The translations under genes were made by a program, and so were the position numbers. From contig NZ_CP053660.1 of NCBI RefSeq assembly GCF_013177455.1, positions 1,178,001 through 1,242,000 of the forward strand: DNA of 64,000 nt, in the 5' to 3' direction. Below the pieces are notes generated by a model, which was given only the letters and a program-made list of their open reading frames with translations, ran no database searches and had not been told where the DNA came from. How positions within the stretch are numbered: position 1 is the first letter of the stretch; each line of letters begins with the position of its first letter. Positions 7,033 through 15,366 of this stretch are shown piece by piece. The DNA comes from Nocardioides marmotae (lineage in GTDB: Bacteria > Actinomycetota > Actinomycetes > Propionibacteriales > Nocardioidaceae).

Positions 7033-8589
7033 TCAGTCCAGGTAGAAGTTGACGTCGTCGAGGACGATCCCCGCGCCGGCCGGCGACGGCTTGCCGCGGA
7101 CGTCGTGCCCGATGCCGATCGTGTGCACCTGGCTCGTGCCGTTGGCGTAGCTGAGCCGGATCCGGCCGCGGGACAGCACGCGGTAGGTGCCGCGCTCGTC
7201 GGCGGGCACGACCCCCCAGACCGTCCCGACGCCCGGGGCGCCGATCGAGCCGAGGGTCTGGCGGGACCGGACGAAGCGGCCGCGCTTGTCCATCGTGAGC
7301 CACTCGGTCCACGTCGAGCAGTAGATGCCGCAGGTGCCCTCGAAGTTCTGGTGGATCAGGCGGAGGGCGAGCTTGGCGCCCGGCCGGGGGTTGCTCAGCG
7401 GGAAGTAGTCCTGCTTGCCGAGGCGGATGCCCTCGGTGGTGGCCCGGCCCTTGCCGAGTCCGGTGACCTGCACCACGCCGGTGCGCGCGTTGTACTTGTA
7501 CGGCCGACAGGTCCGGCTGGCCTTCGCGCAGCGGGGAGCACCGACCTTGCCGAAACCCACGTGGGCGAAGCGGGGGCTCACGAACCGCACCGCCACGTTG
7601 TCCCAGCCGCGGTCGACCTGAACCGGCTTGTGGCCCCAGTAGTAGCGGCCGACCATGGAGGGCAGCTTGCGGGGCTGGGGCTTGTTGACGATCTGCACGG
7701 TGGCGATGGCCCGGTGGCCCCCCTGCGCGGTCATGGTCATCTTCAGGGTCCGGGGCTTGCTGCCCTGGAGCCGCACCCGGAACTTCTCGTAGTACTCCGT
7801 GCTCCGCCCTTCCAGCGTCCCGTAGGAGCGCTTCGCCGGCTTGAACGCGAGTCCCGCTCCGCTGAGCCGCACGGTGGTGCCGCGCGCGTCGGCGCGGCCG
7901 GAGTTGAGCAGGTCCACCTCGACGGTCGTCCATCGGCCGCGGTAGTTGCCCTGCACCGGTGCGCCGCGGGCGATCGCCAGCCGCGGGGTCCAGACGGTCT
8001 CGAGGTCGTCGGCGTAGAGCCCGGAGGTCTCGGTGCCACCGACGTCGGTGCTGAAGGCGAAGGCGCAGTCCCACTCCGCGGTGCGCACGGCCGAGGCTGC
8101 GGCGGAGGTGAGGGTGAGCACGGCGCCGGCGCGGCTGCGGCTCACCGCCAGGCTCGCTGAGCCGATAGCGCCTGCGGTGTCGGCGCTCGTCGTGGCGCCG
8201 GCGATCGCCGCCCTCGACTCGCAGGTGTTCCCGCTCCACTCGCCCAGGTGTACGTGGACGACGGAGTTGGCGCCGGGCGTCGCGCCCAGCGTCACGGTCG
8301 CGGTGATGCGGCTCGCCCGAAGGTCCTGCACCACCGTGGCGCGCGCGATGTTGGTGGCCGGGTCGACGCCGGCCGCGCGCACGTCGCTCAGCTGGGCCAC
8401 GCGTCGTACGGCCCCGTCGGCGTAGTCGCTGCGGGCCGAGGTCACTGCCCGATCGGCGCCGGGCGCACGACGCTCGGCGAGGGCGTCCGAGCTCATGCGG
8501 ATCCGGGACGGGTCGGCCCCGGCGGGCGCGGCGGTCAGGAGTCCTCCCATCAGCGTCACGGTGGTCAGGAGCGTCAGCGGCAAGCGCAC
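7033..8589 (-). CDS. Large secreted protein of unknown function
   Basis: 518 residues from the GTG at 8589, which is preceded by a GGAGG at good spacing; the frame upstream is open but not signal-like. Residues 1-26 (VRLPLTLLTTVTLMGGLLTAAPAGA) form a Sec signal peptide. The mature part is beta-rich. A middle domain has an immunoglobulin-like look (TVEVDLLNSGRADARGTTVRLSG). The C-terminal region contains paired Cys (APRCAKASRTCRPY and GTCGIYCSTW), likely disulfides. No catalytic motif or family is recognised. It sits between the two remnants of the duplicated nucleotidyltransferase-transglutaminase cassette, so it may have entered with the rearrangement. Confidence 0.7.
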   Translation of the reverse strand: MRLPLTLLTTVTLMGGLLTAAPAGADPSRIRMSSDALAERRAPGADRAVTSARSDYADGAVRRVAQLSDVRAAGVDPATNIARATVVQDLRASRITATVTLGATPGANSVVHVHLGEWSGNTCESRAAIAGATTSADTAGAIGSASLAVSRSRAGAVLTLTSAAASAVRTAEWDCAFAFSTDVGGTETSGLYADDLETVWTPRLAIARGAPVQGNYRGRWTTVEVDLLNSGRADARGTTVRLSGAGLAFKPAKRSYGTLEGRSTEYYEKFRVRLQGSKPRTLKMTMTAQGGHRAIATVQIVNKPQPRKLPSMVGRYYWGHKPVQVDRGWDNVAVRFVSPRFAHVGFGKVGAPRCAKASRTCRPYKYNARTGVVQVTGLGKGRATTEGIRLGKQDYFPLSNPRPGAKLALRLIHQNFEGTCGIYCSTWTEWLTMDKRGRFVRSRQTLGSIGAPGVGTVWGVVPADERGTYRVLSRGRIRLSYANGTSQVHTIGIGHDVRGKPSPAGAGIVLDDVNFYLD

Positions 8590-8780
8590 GGGTCCTCCAG
8601 GACATCGATGGGGCCCGCAGGATAAGACGCCTCTGATTCCCATGGCCAGCGCCTGTCCATTCCCGGGGACTGCGCGGATGGCCACATGGCCGCGGTGGTC
8701 GACCGCTAGATCCCCGAGGACGTCCGCCGCAGCCTGGAGCGCTCCTGCGGCGCGCCGGTGTCGCTGCGGGCCTGAGCGGA
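8590..8780 (+). other. Degenerate sequence, possible gene remnant
   Basis: One frame reads HMAAVVDR-stop-IPEDVRRSLERSCGAP and ends at a TGA near 8776. It looks like the interrupted tail of a lost gene. No family is recognised. The stretch also holds the promoter and ribosome-binding site of the minus-strand secreted-protein gene. Confidence 0.3.
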
Positions 8781-8968
8781 GCGTGGGAACCGATGGACCC
8801 GCCCACCTTCAGGAGCTGCTCGCCTGGGCCGTCGACCCCGCTTCAGGCGAGATCGACTACCCGACGGTGTACGCCGCTCCGGCCCGCGAGGTGGTCGACA
8901 GCCTGCACGGCGCCGACGACATCCTCGCCCTCTACCAGCAGGGGCTGCCGTCGGTCCTGGAGAGCTGA
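8781..8968 (+). pseudogene. Fused remnant: nucleotidyltransferase start joined to transglutaminase tail
   Basis: Bases 8781-8810 match 5870-5899 of the nucleotidyltransferase gene with one mismatch (the AWEPMDPPTF region). From about 8808 the sequence switches frame to the C-terminus of the transglutaminase-like family (QELLAWAVDPASGEIDYPTVY ... LALYQQGLPSVLES-stop). The family's DYPTVYA motif is clear. There is no start region or catalytic core, so this is a deletion product of a second cassette copy. Confidence 0.7.
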
Positions 8969-9003
8969 CGCGCGAACGTCGCCACGTCGGTGTGCTGCTC
9001 GAC
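8923..9003 (+). repeat. 81-bp direct repeat, copy B
   Basis: Second copy of the repeat at 6749-6829, again spanning the transglutaminase stop codon and 35 bp downstream. Confidence 0.85.
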
Positions 9004-9036
9004 GCTCACCCGGCGGTGCGCCTCTCCGAATCGGGG

Positions 9037-9237
9037 CTAGTCGTTCGTGGTGTGGTGACTGATGCTCGTGCTGCTCACGAAGGTGTCGGACTCGAAGCCC
9101 GAGGAGCTGGTCGGCGTGCGACGCACGTACTCGCCCCTGCGGATCTTGAGGATGGCCCACACCCAGATGCCCACGATGGACCCGACGACGACGACAACGG
9201 CCAAGCCCGCGAGGGCGAGCACCACCATGATGTCCAT
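9037..9237 (-). CDS. Small single-pass membrane protein
   Basis: 66 residues. One long hydrophobic segment (about residues 3-31, rich in Val/Ala/Gly/Leu) is followed by KIRRGEYVRR, giving an N-out, C-in arrangement by the positive-inside rule, then a short Ser/Thr-rich tail. The composition is typical of a genuine small membrane protein, but no family is recognised. It is divergent from the secreted-protein gene at 9509, with about 270 bp between them that hold no other convincing gene. Confidence 0.5.
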   Translation of the reverse strand: MDIMVVLALAGLAVVVVVGSIVGIWVWAILKIRRGEYVRRTPTSSSGFESDTFVSSTSISHHTTND

Positions 9238-9508
9238 GTCAGCGCTCCCCGCGAAGGGTCGTGGGCCGGTCGGCCGCGACGGGACCGAGGGCGGGATGGG
9301 CCCGGGTGGCAGGAGTCATGACGGCATCCAGGAGGTCGGTGGACAAGCGGACGGGCTGCGTCCTTGGCGGTATGCCCCGTGGCCGGCCCCGCTAATCCGC
9401 TGGCTCGCCGCGATCGGCGCGAGCGCGACGTCGACCGAACCGGCTACGACGCCGGTTTCTTTACTTTATGCTCGCGCTCGGCTCAGCCACTCCGACCGAA
9501 AGGCCACC

Positions 9509-10261
9509 ATGACCCGCCGTCTGTCGCTCCTCGCCCTGCCCGGCGTGCTCCTGACCGCGAGTGCGCTGACTGCGCCCGTCCACGCGGCCGCGGAGCCGAA
9601 CACGGCTCCGGTCATCGCGAAGGTGACGACCGAGAACACCGGCGGCGGCCTGAGCCCCTACGCGCACCTCTACACCAGCGTGGTGGTCAGCTTCACCGAC
9701 GAGACCCCCAGCAAGGAGGAGGCCTACCGGATCCAGGTGCCGGGCGTCGGGACCGTCGACGTCCAGGCGTGGCCGGACCCGGCCGACCCGACCCGGTTCC
9801 AGGCGTACCTGGCCGGCTCGACCTTCACCGACGGCACGTCGTACGACATCACCGTCCGCGAGAGCCCGAAGGGGCAGGACGCCGTGACCAGCGCTGCGCG
9901 GCCGTTCACGTTCAGCTACGTCGGACACCCCGCGTCCTGGAAGACCTCGAGCAAGAAGATCAAGGGCCAGTGGTCCTACCGCGCCGGTCGCGCCGCACGG
10001 ATCTCCTTCAAGGGTGCCTGGGAGGCCGGGACCAGGATCACCACCCAGGTGTGGGTCTCGAAGGGGAAGAAGTTCACCCCCGACGACTGGACCCACAACC
10101 TGAAGAACGCGCTGGTCCAGAAGACCGGCTCCCAGGCGGTCCTGTCGTTCAAGGTGCCGAACAAGCTGCGCGGGAAGTACCTCTGGGTCTCGGTGCGGGG
10201 CTGGAAGAACGGCAAGGCCGGGTGGGTCTTCGAGGCCCCGCCCGCGAAGGTCGTCCGCTGA
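9509..10261 (+). CDS. Secreted Ig-like protein of unknown function
   Basis: 250 residues from the ATG at 9509, preceded by GAAAGG. MTRRLSLLALPGVLLTASALTAP is a Sec signal peptide cleaved near AHAA. The mature protein is beta-rich: the first 110 residues resemble a fibronectin/Ig-type fold (TVDVQAWPDPADP, SYDITVRESPKG), and the rest is a Lys/Trp-rich domain (KKIKGQWSYRAGR, GKYLWVSVRGWKNGKAG) of the kind found repeatedly in nocardioidal secreted proteins. No enzyme motif is seen. An AT-rich patch at 9456-9472 with TATGCT may be its promoter. Confidence 0.7.
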   Translation: MTRRLSLLALPGVLLTASALTAPVHAAAEPNTAPVIAKVTTENTGGGLSPYAHLYTSVVVSFTDETPSKEEAYRIQVPGVGTVDVQAWPDPADPTRFQAYLAGSTFTDGTSYDITVRESPKGQDAVTSAARPFTFSYVGHPASWKTSSKKIKGQWSYRAGRAARISFKGAWEAGTRITTQVWVSKGKKFTPDDWTHNLKNALVQKTGSQAVLSFKVPNKLRGKYLWVSVRGWKNGKAGWVFEAPPAKVVR

Positions 10262-10707
10262 GCGCGTCCGGAGGGTCCGAGGACGGCCGGTTCCGGACGG
10301 TCCTGGGCGAGGCCGATGCCGACCTCGACCAGGCGCTCTCCGACGAGCTGGACAAGGTCAACGCGGCGGCGACACGCGGGACGCCGCCGGCGCGCGAGCT
10401 GACCGTGCGGGTCAGCGACGAGACCGGTCGGCTGGCCGCCGGCATGAGCGGCTGGACCTGGGGGATCGCCGCCGGGATCGGGTTGACCTGGGTGCGCGAC
10501 GACGCCCGCGCCGCCGGCCTGGGGGCGAGGCTGCTCGAGGAGTTCGAGACCGAGGCCCGGCGCCGGGGGTGCGACCACGTCTTCGTCACCTCCTTCACCT
10601 TCCAGGCGCCCGGCTTCTACGAGCGCCACGGCTACCGCGAGATCTTCCGCTGGGAGGACGTGCCGGTCCCCGGGGCCGCGGACGTCCACCTGCGCAAGGA
10701 CCTCTGA
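10222..10707 (+). CDS. GNAT-family N-acetyltransferase
   Basis: The conserved part (from about 10300) shows LDQALSDELDKVNAAA, then GMSGWTWGIAAGIGLTWVRDDARAAGLGARLLEEFE, the acetyl-CoA binding motif A, and FQAPGFYERHGYRE, motif B. This matches small GNAT enzymes that acetylate amines from acetyl-CoA. Start choice is hard: no ATG or GTG lies near the conserved N-terminus. The GTG at 10222 overlaps the previous gene by 40 bp and is the nearest conventional start; initiation may really be at a rarer codon further in. The ending DVHLRKDL-stop recurs at 5756-5785. Confidence 0.72.
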   Translation: MGLRGPAREGRPLSASGGSEDGRFRTVLGEADADLDQALSDELDKVNAAATRGTPPARELTVRVSDETGRLAAGMSGWTWGIAAGIGLTWVRDDARAAGLGARLLEEFETEARRRGCDHVFVTSFTFQAPGFYERHGYREIFRWEDVPVPGAADVHLRKDL

Positions 10708-10717
10708 GGCGGCGCGG

Positions 10718-10936
10718 TCAGCGCACGGCCAGGGCGACGACCTGGGTGACGGCCGCCGCCGCGGCGGCGAGGACGAGCACGAACGTCGGGCCGCCGATGG
10801 GCCGGTAGACGCGGGAGTCACGGTCGTCGTCGTAGCGACGCCAACCCTCGGCAACGACCCACACCGAGAGCAGCACGAGCTTAGAGCCACCGGGGCCACC
10901 GGGGTCCACGTCCACCCACCGCCCCAGCCTGGGCAC
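10718..10936 (-). CDS. Small membrane protein, uncertain
   Basis: Up to 72 residues from a GTG at 10936; a second GTG about 21 nt inside may be the true start. The middle carries RRYDDDRDSRVYRPIGGP, an acidic/basic stretch, followed by one C-terminal hydrophobic segment (TFVLVLAAAAAAVTQVVALAV). No family is recognised. It is convergent with the GNAT gene at 10 bp. Confidence 0.4.
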   Translation of the reverse strand: MPRLGRWVDVDPGGPGGSKLVLLSVWVVAEGWRRYDDDRDSRVYRPIGGPTFVLVLAAAAAAVTQVVALAVR

Positions 10937-11061
10937 CTCCTGCCGACCTCACCGGGGCCCCTGGCACCTCCGGCCGGGGCCAGGAGGCCCCGGCCGCTGG
11001 TGGGGCACGGCATCTGCCGCGACCGCCGGCGGCGCAGGCCCCGGGCGTCTAGGGTCCGGAC

Positions 11062-11928
11062 ATGGGACGAGGCGCGGTCGGGATCGCCGGGTTGCTGCTC
11101 GGTGCGGGGCTCCTGGCGAGCGGCTGCACGGGCGGCGCGGAGGCACCCGCCCCGCCCGTCGCCGACCCCCGGACCGAGCGGCTCGAGGAGCTGGCCGAGG
11201 ACCCGTCGGCGCTGCTGGCCGAGGTGCAGCGACGGGCGCAGCGGGACACCGCCCGGGTGGCGACCACCCCGGCGCCCGAGGACGGCGGCGCCGACGCGGC
11301 GTACGTCCTGGTCGTCGGGGACGGCGCCTGGCGCGCCGAGGTCCCCGCCGCCGAGGGCGAGGGCACGGCCACGGTGCTGCGCTCGGGGGACCGGCTCTGC
11401 TTCGACCGGGGCTTCCGGCCGAGGGTGCGTCAGCCGGTGGCGGAGTCCTACGGCACGGTCGCCTTCGACCCCCCGGCCTGGACCTGCACGCCGGTCGGGT
11501 TCGGGCTGAACACCCTGGTCACCCACGGCCTCCTGCGCGCCGACCCGCGCACCCGGATCGCGGGGCTGGTCGCCGACGGGGCCACCGTCGAGGGCATCGA
11601 GACCGAGGCGCCCGGGGGCGAGCCGCTGCTCCACCTGCGCACGAGCGGCGTGACTGCGGACGGCCCGCTCGACCCCGCCCGCCCGACGTACGACCTGTGG
11701 GTCGACGCGGACCTGCGCGCGGTCCGGATGGCAGGGGCGGGGGTCGTGTGGACCTTCGAGCGCCCGGCCGGACTCGCAGCACAGCTCGCGCCGCCGCCCG
11801 CGGGCCGCACCGGCTCCTACGGGTACGCCGTGGGGCCGGGGCAGGGGGTCGCGAAGGCGTGCCGGCAGTCCGGGCAGTGCCCCGAGCGGGCGCCCTCCCT
11901 CACCTGGGGTGACGGCCGCCGCTCCTAG
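11062..11928 (+). CDS. Lipoprotein of unknown function
   Basis: 288 residues. MGRGAVGIAGLLLGAGLLASGC is a lipoprotein signal peptide with lipobox LASG-C (Cys22), so the protein should be anchored on the outer face of the membrane. It is followed by an Ala/Pro linker, an Arg/Glu-rich helix, and a beta-rich domain (residues about 75-260) resembling LppX/LprG-type sensor or carrier lipoproteins in size and layout (YDLWVDADLRAVRMAG near the end). Family membership is not certain. It stands just upstream of pstS but is separated by a PHO-box-like region. Confidence 0.7.
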   Translation: MGRGAVGIAGLLLGAGLLASGCTGGAEAPAPPVADPRTERLEELAEDPSALLAEVQRRAQRDTARVATTPAPEDGGADAAYVLVVGDGAWRAEVPAAEGEGTATVLRSGDRLCFDRGFRPRVRQPVAESYGTVAFDPPAWTCTPVGFGLNTLVTHGLLRADPRTRIAGLVADGATVEGIETEAPGGEPLLHLRTSGVTADGPLDPARPTYDLWVDADLRAVRMAGAGVVWTFERPAGLAAQLAPPPAGRTGSYGYAVGPGQGVAKACRQSGQCPERAPSLTWGDGRRS

Positions 11929-11971
11929 CCCGAGAGCCGGATCACGCCGCCACGGCGGATGTCCGGTTGTC

Positions 11972-12049
11972 GTTCACCCCTCGTTCACGTTCGCCGAGGG
12001 GTCCATACACCTTCGCTGCCTACCTTCCTGAGCGTCACGTTCACGAGCC
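11972..12049 (+). promoter_or_regulatory. PHO-box-like direct repeats upstream of pstS
   Basis: Two adjacent 11-nt units starting GTTCAC (11972-11982 and 11983-11993) match the actinobacterial PhoP box built of GTTCACC-type repeats. A third GTTCAC lies at 12039. They precede pstS, the usual phosphate-starvation target of PhoP. Confidence 0.7.
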
Positions 12050-12063
12050 CATCAGGAGCAGCA

Positions 12064-13173
12064 GTGAAGAGCACCTCCGTTCGCACGGCGGTCGTCCCGG
12101 GGATCGCGGCCCTCGTCCTCACCTTCTCGGCCTGCAGCGCCGGCAACGCCGGCGACGGCGCCACCGGCAGCGGCGAGGGCGTGAGCGGCCAGCTCGCCGG
12201 CGGCGGTGCCTCCTCCCAGGAGGCCGCCCAGCTCGCGTGGACCGTCGGCTTCCAGCGGGAGAACCCCGACGCCACGGTCACCTACGACCCGGTCGGCTCG
12301 GGCGGTGGCCGGGAGAACTTCATCGCCGGCGCCTTCCCCTTCGCCGCCACCGACGCCTACCTCACCGACGACGAGGGCGAGCTGAGCGCCGCGACCGAGC
12401 GCTGCGGTGGCGACGCCCCGATCGAGATCCCGAACTACATCAGCCCGATCGCGCTCGTCCACAACATCGAGGGCGTCGACGAGCTCAACCTCTCGCCCGA
12501 GACGATCGCGGGCATCTTCTCCGGCGAGATCACCACCTGGGACGCCCCGGAGATCAAGAAGGACAACCCCGACGCCGACCTCCCGTCCGCCCCGATCAAC
12601 GCGGTCCACCGCTCGGATGAGTCGGGCACCACGGAGAACTTCACCCACTACCTCGACGTCGTGGCCGGCGATGCCTGGTCCGCCGGCGCGGTGGAGGTCT
12701 GGCCCGAGGAGTTCGGCGGCGAGGGCGCCCAGGGCACCTCGGGCGTGGTCTCCGCGGTCCGCAGCGGCACCAACTCCATCGGCTACGCCGACGCGAGCCA
12801 GGCCGGCGACCTCGCGGTCGCGAAGGTCGGCGTCGGCGACGAGTTCGTCGGCCCCACCGCCGACGCCGCCGCGAAGATCCTGGACGTCTCGCCCCGGGTG
12901 GAGGGCCGCGACGACAGCTCGATCGTCTTCGACCTCGACTACGAGACCGAGGAGTCCGGGGTCTACCCGATCGTGCTGACCTCCTACCTGCTCGCCTGCC
13001 CCTCCTACTCCGGCGACGAGGCCGAGGACGGCGAGCTGACCAAGGCCTACCTGACCTACATCCTCAGCGATGCCGGCCAGGACTTCGGCGCGGAGGAGGC
13101 CGGCTCGGCCCCGCTGAGCGACGAGCTCCGGGGCCGGGTCCAGGAGCTGGCCGAAGGCATCACGGTCGAGTGA
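12064..13173 (+). CDS. pstS: Phosphate-binding lipoprotein PstS
   Basis: 369 residues from a GTG preceded by AGGAGCAGCA. The signal peptide ends in the lipobox TFSA-C (about residue 24). The mature protein has the PBP type 2 phosphate-binding signature: GGGASSQEAAQLAW near the start, GGGRENFIAGAFPFAATDAYL, and HRSDESGTTENFTHYL in the middle, whose Ser/Thr/Asp residues bind orthophosphate. It delivers phosphate to the PstCA permease. It heads the pst operon, and a hairpin follows it before pstC, so PstS may be made in excess. Confidence 0.96.
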   Translation: MKSTSVRTAVVPGIAALVLTFSACSAGNAGDGATGSGEGVSGQLAGGGASSQEAAQLAWTVGFQRENPDATVTYDPVGSGGGRENFIAGAFPFAATDAYLTDDEGELSAATERCGGDAPIEIPNYISPIALVHNIEGVDELNLSPETIAGIFSGEITTWDAPEIKKDNPDADLPSAPINAVHRSDESGTTENFTHYLDVVAGDAWSAGAVEVWPEEFGGEGAQGTSGVVSAVRSGTNSIGYADASQAGDLAVAKVGVGDEFVGPTADAAAKILDVSPRVEGRDDSSIVFDLDYETEESGVYPIVLTSYLLACPSYSGDEAEDGELTKAYLTYILSDAGQDFGAEEAGSAPLSDELRGRVQELAEGITVE

Positions 13174-13195
13174 TGACGCGACCGGACTGAGACGA

Positions 13196-13222
13196 GGGTC
13201 CGGCCCCCAGCGGGTCGGACCC
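13196..13222 (+). terminator. Hairpin between pstS and pstC (partial terminator)
   Basis: A 7-bp stem GGGTCCG (13196-13202) with CGGACCC (13216-13222) in the 144-bp gap. It probably attenuates read-through so that the binding protein exceeds the permease. Confidence 0.5.
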
Positions 13223-13317
13223 TTCGCCGCGTCCGGCCCCGCCCCGCGGCGTACGGCCGGCCGGCCGAGCACCAACAGCACGACAGGCACGACAAGCACC
13301 GAACGAGGGAGCAGCAG

Positions 13318-14250
13318 GTGTCCACCACGACCACCGCACCGGGCGCGCGCGGCGGCGTCAGCCGCCGCGGCGACTCGGTCTTCGCCGGGCTCGCCACCGG
13401 CGCGGGACTGCTGATCATGCTCGCGCTCGCGGGCGTGGCCATCTTCTTGATCATCGAGGGCGTCCCGGCGATCAGCGCGTCGGGGGACCAGGCGTACGGC
13501 AAGGACAACATCGTCCTCTACGTCTGGCCGCTCCTCTTCGGCACGCTGCTGGCGGCGGTGATCGCGCTGCTGATCGCGACGCCGCTGGCGGTCGGGGTGG
13601 CGCTGGTGATCTCGCACTACGCGCCGCGGCGCGTGGCCCGCCCGCTGGGCTACCTGATCGACCTGCTGGCCGCCGTGCCGAGCGTGGTCTACGGCCTGTG
13701 GGGCCGCGCCGTGCTGGCCCCGGCGATCCTGCCGGTCTACGGCTGGCTGGCCGACCACCTGGGCTGGCTGCCGTTCTTCGACGGGCCCGCGCAGACCGGC
13801 CGCACCATCCTGACCGCCGCGATCGTGCTGGCGGTGATGGCGCTGCCGATCATCACCGCGATCTGCCGCGAGGTGTTCCTCCAGGCGCCGCGGATCCACG
13901 AGGAGGCGGCGCTCGCGCTGGGTGCGACCCGCTGGGAGATGATCCGGATGGCGGTCTTCCCCTACGCCCGCTCCGGCGTGATCTCCGCGGTGATGCTCGG
14001 CCTGGGCCGCGCGCTCGGCGAGACGATGGCGGTCGCGATGGTCCTCTCGGCCAGCGGCATCATCACCATCGACCTCATCTCGGCGCAGAACCCCTCGACG
14101 ATCGCCGCGAACATCGCGCTCAACTTCGGCAACGCGTCCGGCACCAAGATCAACGTGCTGATCTTCAGCGGCCTGGTGCTGTTCGTCGTGTCCTTCGCCG
14201 TCAACTTCCTCGGCCGCTGGATCGCGGCCCGGGGCCAGGTCAAGGCCTGA
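13318..14250 (+). CDS. pstC: Phosphate ABC transporter permease PstC
   Basis: 310 residues from a GTG after GAGGGAGCAGCAG. It has six predicted membrane segments, the first at about residues 22-45. The binding-protein-dependent permease loop is seen in the EAALALGATRWEMIRMAVFPYARSG region (EAA motif), which contacts PstB. It belongs to the PstC branch (long N-terminal loop with EGVPAI). With PstA it forms the phosphate channel. It is followed by pstA after 11 bp. Confidence 0.95.
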   Translation: MSTTTTAPGARGGVSRRGDSVFAGLATGAGLLIMLALAGVAIFLIIEGVPAISASGDQAYGKDNIVLYVWPLLFGTLLAAVIALLIATPLAVGVALVISHYAPRRVARPLGYLIDLLAAVPSVVYGLWGRAVLAPAILPVYGWLADHLGWLPFFDGPAQTGRTILTAAIVLAVMALPIITAICREVFLQAPRIHEEAALALGATRWEMIRMAVFPYARSGVISAVMLGLGRALGETMAVAMVLSASGIITIDLISAQNPSTIAANIALNFGNASGTKINVLIFSGLVLFVVSFAVNFLGRWIAARGQVKA

Positions 14251-14261
14251 GGAGGCCCGGC

Positions 14262-15344
14262 ATGTCCATCACCGACGAGCGGGCGACCGCCGCCCGACCC
14301 GCGCCGGCCGCGATGCCGCTGGTCGCGCCGCAGATCCCGTCGTACGCCCCGGCGCTCGCCGGCGTCCTCGCCGCCGGCATCGCCGCCCTGCTCGGGCTGC
14401 TGCTCGGCTGGTCCCTGGTCGCCGTCGTGCTGGTGGCCTGGGCGCTGTTCGTCCTGGTCCTGCCGGCCTGGTCGGCCGCGGTCGAGGGCAACCGCCGCGC
14501 CAAGGACCGCCTGGTCACCACGATCGCCTGGTCGACCTTCGCGCTGGCGATGATCCCGCTGGTCAGCCTGGTGTGGGAGGTGATCGAGAACGGCCACGCC
14601 GTCATCTCCTCGGAGTTCCTCACCTACGACATGCGCGGGGTGCTCGGCGCGGGCGGCGGCATCTACCACGCCCTCATGGGCACCCTGATCATCACCGGAC
14701 TGGCCACCGCCATCTCGGTGCCGATCGGCGTGCTGGCCGCGATCTACCTGGTGGAGTACGGCAAGGGCAACCGCCTGGCCCGCACCATCACCTTCCTGGT
14801 CGACGTGATGACCGGCATCCCCTCGATCGTCGCCGGCCTCTTCGCCTTCGCGCTGTTCACGCTGATCTTCGGGCCGGGCGTCCGGTTCGGCTTCGGCGGC
14901 GCGGTGGCCCTCTCGGTGCTGATGATCCCGATCGTCGTGCGCGCGACCGAGGAGATGCTCAAGCTGGTGCCCGAGGAGCTGCGCGAGGCGTCGTACGCCC
15001 TCGGGGTGCCGAAGTGGCGCACGATCGTCAAGGTCGTCCTGCCGACCGCGCTGGGCGGCATCGTCACCGGCGTCACCCTGGCCATCGCCCGCGTCGCCGG
15101 CGAGACCGCGCCGCTGCTCATCATCGTCGGCACCACCACGACGCTGAACCTCAACCCGTTCGACGGCCGGATGGCGACGCTGCCGGTCTTCATCTTCTCC
15201 TCGGTCACCACCGGCGGGAAGTACGACGCCGAGCAGACCGCACGGGCCTGGGGCGCCGCCCTGGTCCTGGTCGCCATCGTGATGACCCTCAACCTGCTCG
15301 CCCGCGCCGTCGGGAAGATCTTCGCGCCCAAGACCGGGCGCTGA
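14262..15344 (+). CDS. pstA: Phosphate ABC transporter permease PstA
   Basis: 360 residues from the ATG at 14262 with GAGGAGG upstream. An N-terminal extension holds two extra hydrophobic segments before the usual six-segment core. The EAA loop is [23 protein letters not shown], pairing with the ATPase. The extension makes it longer than the E. coli protein (about 300), which is normal in actinobacteria. It is the second half of the phosphate channel and co-transcribed with pstC and pstB. Confidence 0.95.
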   Translation: MSITDERATAARPAPAAMPLVAPQIPSYAPALAGVLAAGIAALLGLLLGWSLVAVVLVAWALFVLVLPAWSAAVEGNRRAKDRLVTTIAWSTFALAMIPLVSLVWEVIENGHAVISSEFLTYDMRGVLGAGGGIYHALMGTLIITGLATAISVPIGVLAAIYLVEYGKGNRLARTITFLVDVMTGIPSIVAGLFAFALFTLIFGPGVRFGFGGAVALSVLMIPIVVRATEEMLKLVPEELREASYALGVPKWRTIVKVVLPTALGGIVTGVTLAIARVAGETAPLLIIVGTTTTLNLNPFDGRMATLPVFIFSSVTTGGKYDAEQTARAWGAALVLVAIVMTLNLLARAVGKIFAPKTGR

Positions 15345-15366
15345 CCCACCTCAAGGACACACAGCC

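Noticed and set aside
6860..7045. A 61-codon plus-strand ORF as a real gene
   Set aside because: Only 19 codons match HsdM motif I; the rest is unrelated, so it is treated as a relic.
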